From assembly GCA_029259915.1 (NCBI GenBank), contig JAJDED010000043.1, forward strand, positions 118,503 to 182,502: DNA of 64,000 bases, given 5' to 3'. Source of the DNA: Planctomycetota bacterium (lineage in GTDB: Bacteria; Planctomycetota; Planctomycetia; Pirellulales; Lacipirellulaceae). Positions 34,388-43,400 of this stretch are shown piece after piece (position 1 is the stretch's first letter; the number at the start of each line of letters is the position of its first letter). Made by a program: the position numbers and the translations under genes. The notes under the pieces are model-generated. The model was given only the letters and a program-made list of their open reading frames with translations, was not told where the DNA came from and did not search any database.

Positions 34388-35053
34388 ATGCCCGAAACTA
34401 CCGATTCGCTGATCTCGCCCAGGTTTTTGTTTCGTTTTAGTGCGGATGTCCGCCGCGCTGAGCCGCTTTGGTCTTCGCAAGGCGTGTCGCTCGACGAGCG
34501 ATACCAAATTCCGTTCTTAGCCCAGTTGGACGAAGAACGTCCTCTTGCAGAAGTGCGCATGGCATGGAGTCCCGAGGGACTTGCCTGGTGGGTGCGCGTC
34601 GAGGGAAAGCAGCAATTGCCGTGGTGCCGCGAGTCGCGTCCCGAAGATAGCGATGGACTGCAAGTGTGGGTTGATACGCGGGCAACGACCAACGTGCATC
34701 GTGCCAGCCGATTTTGTCATCGGTTTGTTTTTCTTCCGCGTGGTGGAGGCCGCAATGCCGAGCAGCCTGTTGCGGACCAATTGCTCATCAATCGGGCGCG
34801 CGAAAATGCCCGACCAGCGCGAGTCAGAGAGTTGCAGGTGCATAGCAAAGTGAGCAAGTCGGGATACGAGCTTTCGGCTTTTGCGCCCGCAGTCGTTATG
34901 GGTGGATTCGATCCTGAAAGCCAATCCACGCTCGGTTTTACGTATTCGGTTCTTGACCGGGAACGGGGCTTGCAGACTTTTTCTGCCGGCCAAGGATTCC
35001 CTTACGAGGAAGATCCAAGTTGCTGGGCGGAATTGCGGCTTGTTGACGATTGA
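34388..35053 (+). CDS. CBM9-like (DOMON-fold) protein
   Basis: 221 residues, start 14 bases after the previous stop. It resembles the DOMON/CBM9-like domains that bind carbohydrate or haem: EVRMAWSPEGLAWWVRVEGK, a DSDGLQVWVDTRATTN strand-loop, HRFVFLPRGGG, and SGYELSAFAPAVVMGGFDPE near the C-terminus. There is no signal peptide, so it is probably cytosolic, unlike most CBM9 proteins. It ends just before a bidirectional terminator. Its co-orientation with phhB and the YhdH-type gene suggests one transcript. Confidence 0.7.
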   Translation: MPETTDSLISPRFLFRFSADVRRAEPLWSSQGVSLDERYQIPFLAQLDEERPLAEVRMAWSPEGLAWWVRVEGKQQLPWCRESRPEDSDGLQVWVDTRATTNVHRASRFCHRFVFLPRGGGRNAEQPVADQLLINRARENARPARVRELQVHSKVSKSGYELSAFAPAVVMGGFDPESQSTLGFTYSVLDRERGLQTFSAGQGFPYEEDPSCWAELRLVDD

Positions 35054-35075
35054 CAGGTTCGGCAGCTTCAACACA

Positions 35076-35110
35076 AAAAAACCCGCTGGCGTTAGCCAAC
35101 GGGTTTTGTG
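35076..35110. terminator. Bidirectional terminator between convergent genes
   Basis: AAAACCCGCTGGC (35079-35091) pairs with GCCAACGGGTTTT (35096-35108), one mismatch, four-base loop, with A- and T-tracts at the two ends. It serves both the gene ending at 35053 and the oppositely oriented gene ending at 35166. Confidence 0.88.
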
Positions 35111-35165
35111 CGTGAAGAGCGGTTGGGTCGATCGCTCTTCAAACTGGTTTGAAATCTGCAGAGCG

Positions 35166-35501
35166 TTACGACAGCATTGTTTTTCTGCTGCTACCGTCGT
35201 CATCTCCATCTTCGTGCTCGTGGTCATCATCGCCGTCTTCGCAGCCTTCTTTACCGCAATGGCTCAGCAAGTTTGCTTTCCTTCCGCTGCCATCATCTTT
35301 TTTGTCGCTACCGTCGTCGTCTTCATCTTCGTCGTCTTCGTCCTCAGAAAAATTAGGACAAGGGGTAGCCGAGCAAGGACAATCTGCCGAGCAAAGAGCG
35401 GCGCTGGAGGCCGAGTCGACTCCCATCGCTTGCGGTCCAGCGTAGATGGCCAACAGGGCAACCACTGACAACAAGAACATAGCTGCAATCAGATTTTTCA
35501 T
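35166..35501 (-). CDS. Small secreted Asp/Glu/His-rich protein
   Basis: 111 residues from the ATG at 35501, with GGAG nine bases upstream. A signal sequence (KNLIAAMFLLSVVALLAIYAGPQAMG) is followed by a cysteine cluster CSADCPCSATPC. Two acidic blocks come next, the first about 20 Asp/Glu (FSEDEDDEDEDDDGSDKKDDG), the second GCEDGDDDHEHEDGDDDG with His. Between them lies LLSHCGKEGCE. The composition suggests binding of divalent metal or protection of a polymer surface. The plus-strand frame across this region is only its mirror image and encodes a Ser run. No family recognised. Confidence 0.75.
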   Translation of the reverse strand: MKNLIAAMFLLSVVALLAIYAGPQAMGVDSASSAALCSADCPCSATPCPNFSEDEDDEDEDDDGSDKKDDGSGRKANLLSHCGKEGCEDGDDDHEHEDGDDDGSSRKTMLS

Positions 35502-35716
35502 CGAAACAAGCTCCAAAAAAGAAAGGTATGGGTCAAACTGGTGGAATCTCAAAACCGGCGAACATTCAGGTCGCAGTAAAACGGCATTGAGTCGTTGGGG
35601 GCTATTATACGGGTTTGTCAGAACAGCCAAGGTGAAATAGGCCACATAAGGTCGGAAAATTGACTGATGCTTGCGTAAATCAAGCAGATATTCCAAGACT
35701 TCTTATTGTTAGCTAT

Positions 35717-36904
35717 TTATGTGGAAGTGCTGCGACACTCCTGCGAGGCCAAGCGTTTCCGGGCAAGTTGGGCCTGGTGGATTGCCTCTTCGGGGGAGTC
35801 TGCTAGCACGGTAAGGTGTCCCATCTTTCGGTCTGTTCGAGCTTCGGATTTTCCATAGAGATGAAGTCGAATCTTGGGGTCGGCAAGCACAGCCGCCCAA
35901 GGAGGGGGGGCTGGTATCCACAACTGACCGAGTAAGTTGGCCATGGCTGCCGGGGTTGAGGGTTTGGTTGCCCCGAGCGGCAAACCGCAGATGGCGCGCA
36001 CTTGCTGCTCGAACTGGGAAGTCGGACACGCGTCGATCGTAAGATGTCCCGAGTTGTGCGGTCGCGGCGCAATTTCGTTGACAAGCAATCGGCCATCTGT
36101 CGTTAAAAAGAATTCGACGCAGAGGAGGCCCACCGCATCGAGTTGCTCTGCGATGGTACGCGCAATTTTACAGGCCTCGTCGGCGACGAAGTCAAGCTGT
36201 GGCCAGGGACAAACCGACAAATCGAGAATATGGTTTTCGTGAAAATTGGCGATGGGTCCGTAAAAGGCAATCTCTCCGGTTGTCGATCGGGCAACCAATA
36301 CGGACAGTTCTTGATCGTAGTCGACCCAACCTTCACAGATCGCCTGCTGTCGATCGAGAGTCGCCCAGGCATCGTCTGCCTGGTCGGGAGCTGCAATTTT
36401 TGCTTGCCCTTTGCCGTCGTAACCCCATGCCGTGGTTTTCAATACTGCAGGAGTGCCAATTGTTTCTATTGCGGCTGATAACTGTTCCGCCGAAGCGACT
36501 TCCGCAAAGGGGGTGCAAGCGATCCCCGCGGAAACGAGGAATCGCTTCTCGCGCAGCCGATCTTGGGTGGTGTGCAACACCCGTCCGGCTGGTCGCACGG
36601 GCGCAAATTGGTTGGCGGCATCCGTGGCGGCGACCGAGACGTTTTCGAATTCGAGCGTGACCACGTCCACGCTACGAGCAAACTGGGCCACGGCGTCGAG
36701 GTCGTCGTAATCGGCGACCGTATGGCAATCGGCAACAACCGTGGCGGGTCCCTCCGATTCAGGCGAGAACACATGGACGCGATAACCAATCCGCGCAGCC
36801 GCCAGTGCAAACATGCGTCCCAACTGCCCTCCGCCCAAAACGCCCAGGGTGGCGCCAGGATCGATGGGTTGAGTTTCGCGGGTGCGAGTAGTCGATTCTG
36901 TCAT
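35717..36904 (-). CDS. purK: 5-(carboxyamino)imidazole ribonucleotide synthase
   Basis: 395 residues from the ATG at 36904, 16 bases after the purE stop. An earlier in-frame ATG would overlap purE. PurK carboxylates 5-aminoimidazole ribonucleotide with ATP and bicarbonate in purine synthesis. Visible: nucleotide-binding GVLGGGQLGRMFALAAARIG at the N-terminus, ATP-grasp domain with LKTTAWGYDGKGQAKI, VDYDQELSVLVARS, CVEFFLTTDGRLLVNEIAPRPHNSGHLTIDACPTSQFEQQVRAI and the C-terminal domain with HLYGKSEARTDRKMGH. Family length and motifs are complete. It forms an operon with purE. Confidence 0.96.
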   Translation of the reverse strand: MTESTTRTRETQPIDPGATLGVLGGGQLGRMFALAAARIGYRVHVFSPESEGPATVVADCHTVADYDDLDAVAQFARSVDVVTLEFENVSVAATDAANQFAPVRPAGRVLHTTQDRLREKRFLVSAGIACTPFAEVASAEQLSAAIETIGTPAVLKTTAWGYDGKGQAKIAAPDQADDAWATLDRQQAICEGWVDYDQELSVLVARSTTGEIAFYGPIANFHENHILDLSVCPWPQLDFVADEACKIARTIAEQLDAVGLLCVEFFLTTDGRLLVNEIAPRPHNSGHLTIDACPTSQFEQQVRAICGLPLGATKPSTPAAMANLLGQLWIPAPPPWAAVLADPKIRLHLYGKSEARTDRKMGHLTVLADSPEEAIHQAQLARKRLASQECRSTST

Positions 36905-36920
36905 AGATTCGCAGAGAGAT

Positions 36921-37415
36921 TTACTCAAGACTTTCGTCACGCACCCGCTGCGCTTGACGTTGGTGATAGGCTGCGAGTTTCTCGCTTAACTCAGGGCGGC
37001 TTGTGGCAAGAATGCGCACGGCCAGCAAACCGGCATTCTTAGCCCCTGCTGAACCGATGGCCAACGTGCCAACTGGAACTCCGCCGGGCATTTGCACAAT
37101 CGACAACAGCGAGTCGATTCCCTTGAGCGCCCGGCTTTCGACCGGCACTCCCAACACGGGCAGCACGGTTTGCGCGGCAACCATTCCCGGCAAGTGGGCA
37201 GCACCGCCCGCCCCGGCAATCACCACTTCCAAACCCCGCTTCGCGGCCGATTGGGCATATTTGTTCATCCACTCAGGAGTGCGATGAGCCGAGACAATTT
37301 GGCATTCGTGCGAGACGCCAAACTCGTTGAGCACTTCGGCCGCGGCGCGCATGGTTTCCCAATCGCTTTTGCTGCCCATAATCACACCCACAAGCGGATC
37401 GGTGTTGGCGGGCAT
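36921..37415 (-). CDS. purE: N5-carboxyaminoimidazole ribonucleotide mutase
   Basis: 164 residues. It converts N5-CAIR to CAIR in purine synthesis, the step after PurK. Motifs: [10 protein letters not shown] (13-22), SAHRTP (around 43-48, with the catalytic His), [22 protein letters not shown]...[15 protein letters not shown]. First gene of the purE-purK pair, with purK starting 16 bases downstream of its stop. All family features present. Confidence 0.96.
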   Translation of the reverse strand: MPANTDPLVGVIMGSKSDWETMRAAAEVLNEFGVSHECQIVSAHRTPEWMNKYAQSAAKRGLEVVIAGAGGAAHLPGMVAAQTVLPVLGVPVESRALKGIDSLLSIVQMPGGVPVGTLAIGSAGAKNAGLLAVRILATSRPELSEKLAAYHQRQAQRVRDESLE

Positions 37416-37504
37416 GATCGGTTTCCTAGGGCTTGCAACAGTTCAACACCGACCGATGGTGCCGGCAGGACGAACTGCCATCTTCGACGGCCCTGCGGGT
37501 GTTG

Positions 37505-39073
37505 TCAACTCGAAGCAATCGCGCCGCGTCGGAAGAGCACAGCCATCATCCCAATTAGCATCGCGATCCATGTTGTTGGCTCAGGCACCGCTTCCGAGGT
37601 TGCCGAGAGCGGAGCAACCAGGCCATAATTCGCCTCCCAAGCGGCCAAATCTGAAGCGCTGAATGGATCGGGCGACTCGCCCCGTTGCCACATGAGAAAA
37701 TCAAAGCCATCCACTTCCAAATCGAGGTCGTAATTGCCAAAGTTTGTCGGCGGAGGGGGTGGAAGAAAGCCCATGACGTACAACTCGTATTCACCGGTAA
37801 TGTCGGCACCAGCCTTTCCCGACGCCCTGACATCGATGAAGTAGGTTCCGGTAGTTGGCAATACGACGTCGATGAGGATACTGTCGGTGCTCTCAAACTG
37901 GTCGTCGTTGATCGTGAATGGGACTGCGACTGGGTAAGGCACCGGCGAAAAAGTTGAGTCGATCAGTTCGACCGTCATGTCCACGGGATCGGGAAGTCGA
38001 GTTGGGTCGGTGTCGGCGATGACCTTGGAGATCACCTCGATCGTGACGATCGTCCCAGCCGGCGCGTCGAAAGAGTAGTAATCGAGTGCAAAGGGGGCAT
38101 CCAGTGTTGCGCCGATGATCCCGCCGGCGAACCCGGCGAATGCGGTCAGAGGTGTTGGGTCTACCGGATCGGGGAAAAACGGATCGGGTGGGTTGTGCGT
38201 GTTGGCGACCATGATCGGGGCGAACGGGACCGGTTGGGCTTCGGCCGGACTGCCGTGGAGTACGCCGACTTCGGGGTCGACCGCCCCAGTTCCATTGAAG
38301 GTCAGCTTCATCGCCGACCGCTCGCTAAGCCAGCTTGGCGTCAGCAGAGTGTCGGCGTTGAGTGCGACGGTCGATGCCAAGCCCATGACGTGGAACGAAG
38401 CGTTTGTTCCGCCGGTGGGCCCAATGTAGGCAGGCTCGTAGCTTGTGCCGGAGACGCCGATGCCCGTGGTAAGCGGCCCGAAGCTGTCGTGGTGGCGCAG
38501 CCCCAGTGCATGGCCCAGCTCATGTGCCGCGAGGTTGGCGCTGGCCATGACCAAACTGGAGCTACTGGTCAACTCCGGCAGCGTCCACGTTCCGCCGCCA
38601 GATTTTGTTGTCCCATCAAACGCCTTGAGCAGGCCCAGCGCGTTGACGTCGACATCATCATTGTCATCCGTGTTGCGGAAGTCGAGCTTCTCGGCAGCGC
38701 CGCCCATGAAGCCGTTGTTGAATTTTGCGATGGAGGTCGTAAACGGAACCGGTGGAAAAAGTGGATCGAAAATATCAAACTTAACGCCGAATGGTCCACC
38801 AGTCGGATCCATGGGATCGCTGAGATAGATGCTCTCGAGGAGTCCCTTGATCGCTTCCTTTTCACCCATGGAGTACACGTACTCGTCGGTAGGATCGGCA
38901 AGCGAAACGGTATCGAAGTTAAGTGTAACCGTTTGCAAAGCAAGAAGTGGTGGGGTGACGGCGAATTGCAAGCTCGCTACAAGCAAGATTTGCACAATTC
39001 TTTGTTGAATGTTGTGAGCAGGTTGTTCCCTTGATTGTGACGACAGACTCAAACCGCGCATAATCACGAACAT
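37505..39073 (-). CDS. Secreted metzincin-like metalloprotease with dockerin-like and PEP-CTERM end
   Basis: 522 residues from the ATG at 39073, with GGGGAG about nine bases upstream. The longer open frame upstream is not supported. A signal sequence near residues 25-46 (IVQILLVASLQFAVTPPLLAL) is followed by a protease domain with HELGHALGLRHHD: zinc ligands H184, H188, H194 and base E185, as in metzincins, with M230 in FHVMG as candidate Met-turn. A beta-rich domain follows. The tail has a calcium-site segment NYDLDLEVDGFDFLMWQRGE ... DLAAWEANYG, then VPEPTTWIAMLIGMMAVLFRRG, a PEP-CTERM sorting signal. It is probably exported and processed by an exosortase encoded elsewhere. Confidence 0.85.
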   Translation of the reverse strand: MFVIMRGLSLSSQSREQPAHNIQQRIVQILLVASLQFAVTPPLLALQTVTLNFDTVSLADPTDEYVYSMGEKEAIKGLLESIYLSDPMDPTGGPFGVKFDIFDPLFPPVPFTTSIAKFNNGFMGGAAEKLDFRNTDDNDDVDVNALGLLKAFDGTTKSGGGTWTLPELTSSSSLVMASANLAAHELGHALGLRHHDSFGPLTTGIGVSGTSYEPAYIGPTGGTNASFHVMGLASTVALNADTLLTPSWLSERSAMKLTFNGTGAVDPEVGVLHGSPAEAQPVPFAPIMVANTHNPPDPFFPDPVDPTPLTAFAGFAGGIIGATLDAPFALDYYSFDAPAGTIVTIEVISKVIADTDPTRLPDPVDMTVELIDSTFSPVPYPVAVPFTINDDQFESTDSILIDVVLPTTGTYFIDVRASGKAGADITGEYELYVMGFLPPPPPTNFGNYDLDLEVDGFDFLMWQRGESPDPFSASDLAAWEANYGLVAPLSATSEAVPEPTTWIAMLIGMMAVLFRRGAIASS

Positions 39074-39383
39074 ATAGTTCTCTCCCCAATGGACTACGGA
39101 TTGTGAATAGATGTACCCACGCTTAAAGACGATTCCTTCATGGAACTTTGTTGATGAGAATGGAGCATATTCGAAGAGGTGTAGTGGATCGATTATAGCA
39201 TGGGTTGGTTTGGAATCCCCCCAGTTATGTGAGGAAGTGAAGTTTCGTAATCCGGAATCTGTTTTTCTCTCGACACAATGCTTCACAAGCCCAGTAATAT
39301 CTTAAACTTACATTCGGTCGGGCAACCAAGTGATCGAGTGGGCCACAAGAAAGGGGATGCCGAGTGTCCTTTGGGATAGGCGC
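39074..39383. other. Gap between metalloprotease and HlyD-type gene
   Basis: 310 bases, promoter side of the metalloprotease on the minus strand. No ORF, repeat or hairpin was recognised. Confidence 0.5.
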
Positions 39384-40619
39384 CTAATCCCGCTCGCGTA
39401 CGGCGGTGCCGTCGGTGATGTCGTCGCCGGGGTGGACGACCACTTGATCGTCCTTGGCAAGACCTGCGGTTACCTCGGCTTCCAAGCCGTTTTGCATGCC
39501 GATGGTTACCGTCTGTTGCTGGGCAACGCCGGCGGTCACTCGGAATACGGCCCACTCGTTTCCGACTCGAAACAGGGCGCTGGTTGGCGCTTTGAGTACG
39601 TGGGGCGATTCTTCGACAATGATGCGCGCCTCAACCCGGAATCCGTCGCCAAGCGCGGTGCGCTCTTGGGGAGGATCCAGCAGATCGACAATCACGTTTA
39701 CCCGTTGTTCCTCGACGCCGAGCGTCGAGATTTTGGTGAACGCCGCAGGCTCGACCAGTCGCACTCGGCCTTGCAAGGTTTTCGCGCCGCCCCAATGTTC
39801 GAGCAACACTTGCGCGTTGGCGGGGATTTTCACGGCGTCGCGAGAGAGCACGTCGATTTCGACTTCCAAGTCGATCGGATCGCCCAGTTCCAGCAGTGGC
39901 GTGCCGGCAATGACTACGGCGCTACTTTCCTGAAATACCCGGAGCACACGGCCATTGATGGGCGAGCGGATCGAGAAGTTCCAGCCGTTGTCTTCCTCGA
40001 GATCTTTTGCTTCGGAGGATGAGTTTTTCTGTGGGCGGGAACGGATCAGTGCGGCTCGGGCCTGGTCGAGTTCGAAGCGAGCAATTTCTTCGTTGTGCCG
40101 CGCCGAACGCAGCAGGGCGGTGCGCGTACGGTAGGCGAGCAGATTTCGCTCGACTTCACTTTCGCTCACCGCCTGGGGACTTAGGTTACGGGCATCGCGA
40201 ACCCGCTTGAGTTCCGATTCGGCGAATTCCTGGGAGGCCCGGGCTTCCTCGAGCATCGGGACCATCTTTTCCACTGACGCCTCGGCAGCTTTTACGCGTG
40301 CTTCGGCCTGCGCGATCGACCGGGCGTCGAGCAGCTCGGGATCGCGTGGTTCGATCGTGGCCAGCAGAGTTTTTCCGGATTCGATTTTGTCGCCCGGATC
40401 GAGATCGATGCGCAGCAACCGTCCCGCGAGCGGCGCAGAAACCACATAGCGTTCCCGAATGCGTGTTTTGCCATCCTGATCGACCGTAACACGGATCGCT
40501 CCCGGTTGGATGGTCGCCAGGTCGACTTCCACCGGCTCGGGAATCAACCCATAACCAACGGCGACGACAATCCCTAGTCCGGCCAGGATCATCAACAGTT
40601 TGCGAAACAACGATTTCAT
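39384..40619 (-). CDS. HlyD-type periplasmic adaptor of an ABC exporter
   Basis: 411 residues. An N-terminal membrane anchor (KLLMILAGLGIVVAVGYGLIP, about 8-28) is followed by the biotinyl-lipoyl halves (VVSAPLAGRLLRIDLDPGDKIESGKTLLA and FSIRSPINGRVLRVFQESSAVV) flanking a long coiled-coil hairpin (residues ~100-215), and the beta-barrel domain (LEVEIDVLSRDAVKIPANAQVLLEHW). Proteins of this type bridge an inner-membrane transporter to an outer-membrane channel. The same-strand ABC genes upstream (FtsX-type permease and ATPase) indicate a MacAB-like exporter, although no TolC-like gene is present. Confidence 0.92.
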   Translation of the reverse strand: MKSLFRKLLMILAGLGIVVAVGYGLIPEPVEVDLATIQPGAIRVTVDQDGKTRIRERYVVSAPLAGRLLRIDLDPGDKIESGKTLLATIEPRDPELLDARSIAQAEARVKAAEASVEKMVPMLEEARASQEFAESELKRVRDARNLSPQAVSESEVERNLLAYRTRTALLRSARHNEEIARFELDQARAALIRSRPQKNSSSEAKDLEEDNGWNFSIRSPINGRVLRVFQESSAVVIAGTPLLELGDPIDLEVEIDVLSRDAVKIPANAQVLLEHWGGAKTLQGRVRLVEPAAFTKISTLGVEEQRVNVIVDLLDPPQERTALGDGFRVEARIIVEESPHVLKAPTSALFRVGNEWAVFRVTAGVAQQQTVTIGMQNGLEAEVTAGLAKDDQVVVHPGDDITDGTAVRERD

Positions 40620-40676
40620 TACGACTTAGATTTCCTATCTGACGAATGCGGAATATTGAGGTTAATTTTCAGATTT

Positions 40677-40823
40677 ATAACCGCCAAGGACGCCAAGCAG
40701 ATGATCTTATCAATTCCAAATGATTTAGCTTGCCCTTGCTAGTGAACAGAATTTGATTTGTTCTTACGAAAACTTTCTCTTTCTTTTTTCTTGGCGCTCT
40801 TGGCGTCCTTGGCGGTTCTTTTT
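40677..40823. repeat. Inverted-repeat element, family B (copy 3)
   Basis: The left arm AACCGCCAAGGACGCCAAG (40679-40697) is complementary to the end of the right arm (40790-40817), which adds one more unit, CTTGGCGCTCTTGGCGTCC. The element separates the permease gene from the HlyD-type gene of the same operon. Confidence 0.85.
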
Positions 40824-40839
40824 TTCATGTCCTAATTGA

Positions 40840-43203
40840 CTATTCGCGCGACTTGAGTACTCCGATCAGATCGAGTTGATCCAATCGCCGCCGGACCAGG
40901 AGCCCCGAGGCAACCGAAGCGGTAATCACCACTGCCGATGCCAGTCCGTAGGTGGTTCGCTCGATCACAAGCGGAAAGCGAAACAATTCCAGGTCGAGCG
41001 TGCTGACAGTCAGTGCGGCCACGAGATACCCAAACCACAACCCCAAAGGAACCGCCAGTAGTGTGACGATGGCCAACTCTCCCAACAGGATGGCGGATAT
41101 TTCGCCCCGTGTGAAGCCGATCACTCGCAAAGTTGCCAATTCGCGGCTTCGCTCGGAGAGCGAGATTCGCGCACTGTTGTAGACGACCCCAATGGCGATC
41201 ACGCAGGCGAACAGCAGATTGATTTGCTTCATGACCATCATGTTCTCGCCCACGGTTTTTTCAAAGCTGTCGATGGCATGTTGTTTGATGGTCACGCCCG
41301 CTACTTGGGGCACATCCTTAAGCAAACGGTAGAGTGGCTCTTGCTCAAGCGGATCGACCAACAGGTGTACGCCGGTCACCACCGGACCCTCGCGCATCAG
41401 GCGACTTAGGGCATCGATGTTCATATAGGACGAAACCCCCGTAAAATCCTGAAGCGTGCCAACCACGACCACTTCCCGCACGGGTTTTTTGCCTTCCAGC
41501 ACTTCCACTTGCACGGAGTCGCCCACGCGGATTTCAAGTATCTCAGCCAGCTTGCGAGAAATCACCATTCCATCGGGCGGCAGCGAGATTCGATGCCCGT
41601 CGACGTTCACTAACCCGTAAAGATTACTATCGGTGGGAATCCCCAGTATGCTGACTCGGCGAGAACGGGGACCGGCGCGCATCCGGGTTGCGACCGACCG
41701 GGTGGGTTCGACGGTGAGCACTCCCGGCATGCTGGCCACTTCGTGAACTGCCCGGCGGGAAACCGGTTCGGTGGTCACTAGCGACATATCGTATCGTTGC
41801 ACGAGACGGAATTGGGCGTTGATTACGTAGTTCAGCGAATCCTCCATAAAGTTGCCCAACACGACAATCGCCACGGCCAGCGAAATCGCCAACACCGAGA
41901 GCGAAGTCTTCAGGGGATGGCGCTCCAATTGGCGGAGGATCATCCGCACCACCGGTGGGGTCCAATGGCCAAGTTGCAGGCGTTCTAAAACAGTCGGGCC
42001 GTAATTGGTGGGAGGTTCGGGACGCATCGCCTCGGCGGGAGGCAGTCGCACTGCCCGGGCGATAGCTCCCCAAGCGCCCAACGTAGCGGCTGCCACGCTG
42101 ACCAAAGTTGCTGTGAGTGCCACGTCGTACGTCAGGTGGTACTTAAACTCCGGGAAGTGAAACAGCTTGGCGTACATGCCGGTCACTTCGTGGCCAAACC
42201 AGGCACCGCCCGGCAAGCCGACCAACATCCCCACGCCGACGATCAACAACACCAACTTGAGATAGTGCCAACCCACTTCCCACTTGGAATAACCGAATGC
42301 TTTGAGCGCCGCGATTTCTTCACGCTGTAAGTTGATGATCCGCGACAGGACCACATTCAGCAGAAACGCCGCGACCCCTAGAAACACGGTTGGCATGATC
42401 AAGCCGAGTTGCCGATTCTGTTCGATTTCGTTGTCGACAAACATGTGCGACGGCTGATCTTTGCGGGCGTACGCTCCCAACCCGCCATAGGGTTCGATCA
42501 GTTCGTCCAATCGCTGGATTACCTCCGCGGTGGATGCCCCACGCATTAGCGATAAGGTGACATCATTAAAAGCGCCTTCCAGGTTGTAGGCGATCGAGAG
42601 CGCCTCGTGGTTCATCCAAAACACGCCGAAATGGCGGTTGTCGGGGAGCATGTCGCCCGGTTTGATTTCGTAGATATACTCGGGCGAAAGTACGATGCCC
42701 GCAATTTTCAATCGTTTCTGTCGGCCGTTGATCACTGCCAGGAAGCTATCGCCTACGTGCATTTGGTTCGCATCGGCAAACGCTTCGCTGGCAAGTACTT
42801 CGTCGTCGCGGCGTGGCGTGAGCCACCGGCCGCGTCGCAGGAAGAGTTGATTGAGCGCGGGCTTACGCGTGTCAGGCAGCGAGACCAGTCGGCCCATCGC
42901 CGGCTCGGCCAGGCCAGGCACGGTGAGATTCACGCCCACTACAATTCGTCGCTCCAACCGTGAAACGCCGGGGATCTGTGCGATCCGGTCGGCCAGCACG
43001 TCGGGCGCACGCTTGAGCGTGGCAAAAACGTCGGCAAAATGATAACGCTGGTAATACGTGTTTTGTGTCAGTTCCAGCGAATAGAGCAAGCTACGCGACA
43101 GGACAAACAACGCCACGCCACAGCCAATCACCAGCGCGATCGCTACCGCCTGGCCCTTCATCTGCCAAAGGTCCCGCAACGTTTTGCGATTCAACGCGCT
43201 CAT
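40840..43203 (-). CDS. FtsX-type ABC exporter permease
   Basis: 787 residues with two FtsX modules. The first membrane segment VAIALVIGCGVALFVLSRSLLYSL is followed by a large extracytoplasmic MacB-like domain (residues ~45-260), three spans (FLGVAAFLLNVVLSRII, LVLLIVGVGMLVGLPGGAWFG, DVALTATLVSVAAATLGAWGA), then a second N-terminal segment (LSVLAISLAVAIVVLGNFM), another periplasmic domain and the last three spans (LLFACVIAIGVVYNSARISLSERSRELATLRVIGFT, AILLGELAIVTLLAVPLGLWFGYL, VVITASVASGLLVRRRL). Both halves carry the regular FtsX motif before the cytosolic loop. It works with the ATPase upstream and the HlyD-type adaptor downstream. Confidence 0.92.
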   Translation of the reverse strand: MSALNRKTLRDLWQMKGQAVAIALVIGCGVALFVLSRSLLYSLELTQNTYYQRYHFADVFATLKRAPDVLADRIAQIPGVSRLERRIVVGVNLTVPGLAEPAMGRLVSLPDTRKPALNQLFLRRGRWLTPRRDDEVLASEAFADANQMHVGDSFLAVINGRQKRLKIAGIVLSPEYIYEIKPGDMLPDNRHFGVFWMNHEALSIAYNLEGAFNDVTLSLMRGASTAEVIQRLDELIEPYGGLGAYARKDQPSHMFVDNEIEQNRQLGLIMPTVFLGVAAFLLNVVLSRIINLQREEIAALKAFGYSKWEVGWHYLKLVLLIVGVGMLVGLPGGAWFGHEVTGMYAKLFHFPEFKYHLTYDVALTATLVSVAAATLGAWGAIARAVRLPPAEAMRPEPPTNYGPTVLERLQLGHWTPPVVRMILRQLERHPLKTSLSVLAISLAVAIVVLGNFMEDSLNYVINAQFRLVQRYDMSLVTTEPVSRRAVHEVASMPGVLTVEPTRSVATRMRAGPRSRRVSILGIPTDSNLYGLVNVDGHRISLPPDGMVISRKLAEILEIRVGDSVQVEVLEGKKPVREVVVVGTLQDFTGVSSYMNIDALSRLMREGPVVTGVHLLVDPLEQEPLYRLLKDVPQVAGVTIKQHAIDSFEKTVGENMMVMKQINLLFACVIAIGVVYNSARISLSERSRELATLRVIGFTRGEISAILLGELAIVTLLAVPLGLWFGYLVAALTVSTLDLELFRFPLVIERTTYGLASAVVITASVASGLLVRRRLDQLDLIGVLKSRE

Positions 43204-43270
43204 GCTGAAATTCTTTCAAGCCGTAGCGATTTTATTACCAGGCTTTTGGACTCTTGAAGCTTTGCATAGT

Positions 43271-43363
43271 GGGTGGCATGCCCTCGTCCGCGTGGGCATG
43301 GATCAAGCGTGCGACATGCCGCAATCATGGCCACGTCGGCGGACCTCCGAGGCCATGCCACCC
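43271..43363. repeat. Long imperfect inverted repeat, family D
   Basis: The left arm begins GGGTGGCATGCCCTCG (43271). The right arm 43326-43363 ends CGAGGCCATGCCACCC and is its complement with gaps and mismatches. Flanking GAAGCTTT/GAAGCTTTC sequences extend the symmetry. It fills the gap between the permease gene and the ATPase gene of one operon. Confidence 0.7.
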
Positions 43364-43400
43364 AAGAAGCTTTCAGCTAAATTCAAAACCCTAGTTTTTA

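Noticed and set aside
35149..35445. Plus-strand ORF rich in Ser across the acidic gene
   Set aside because: It is the complement of the Asp/Glu codon runs of the minus-strand secreted protein, which has the signal sequence and ribosome site.
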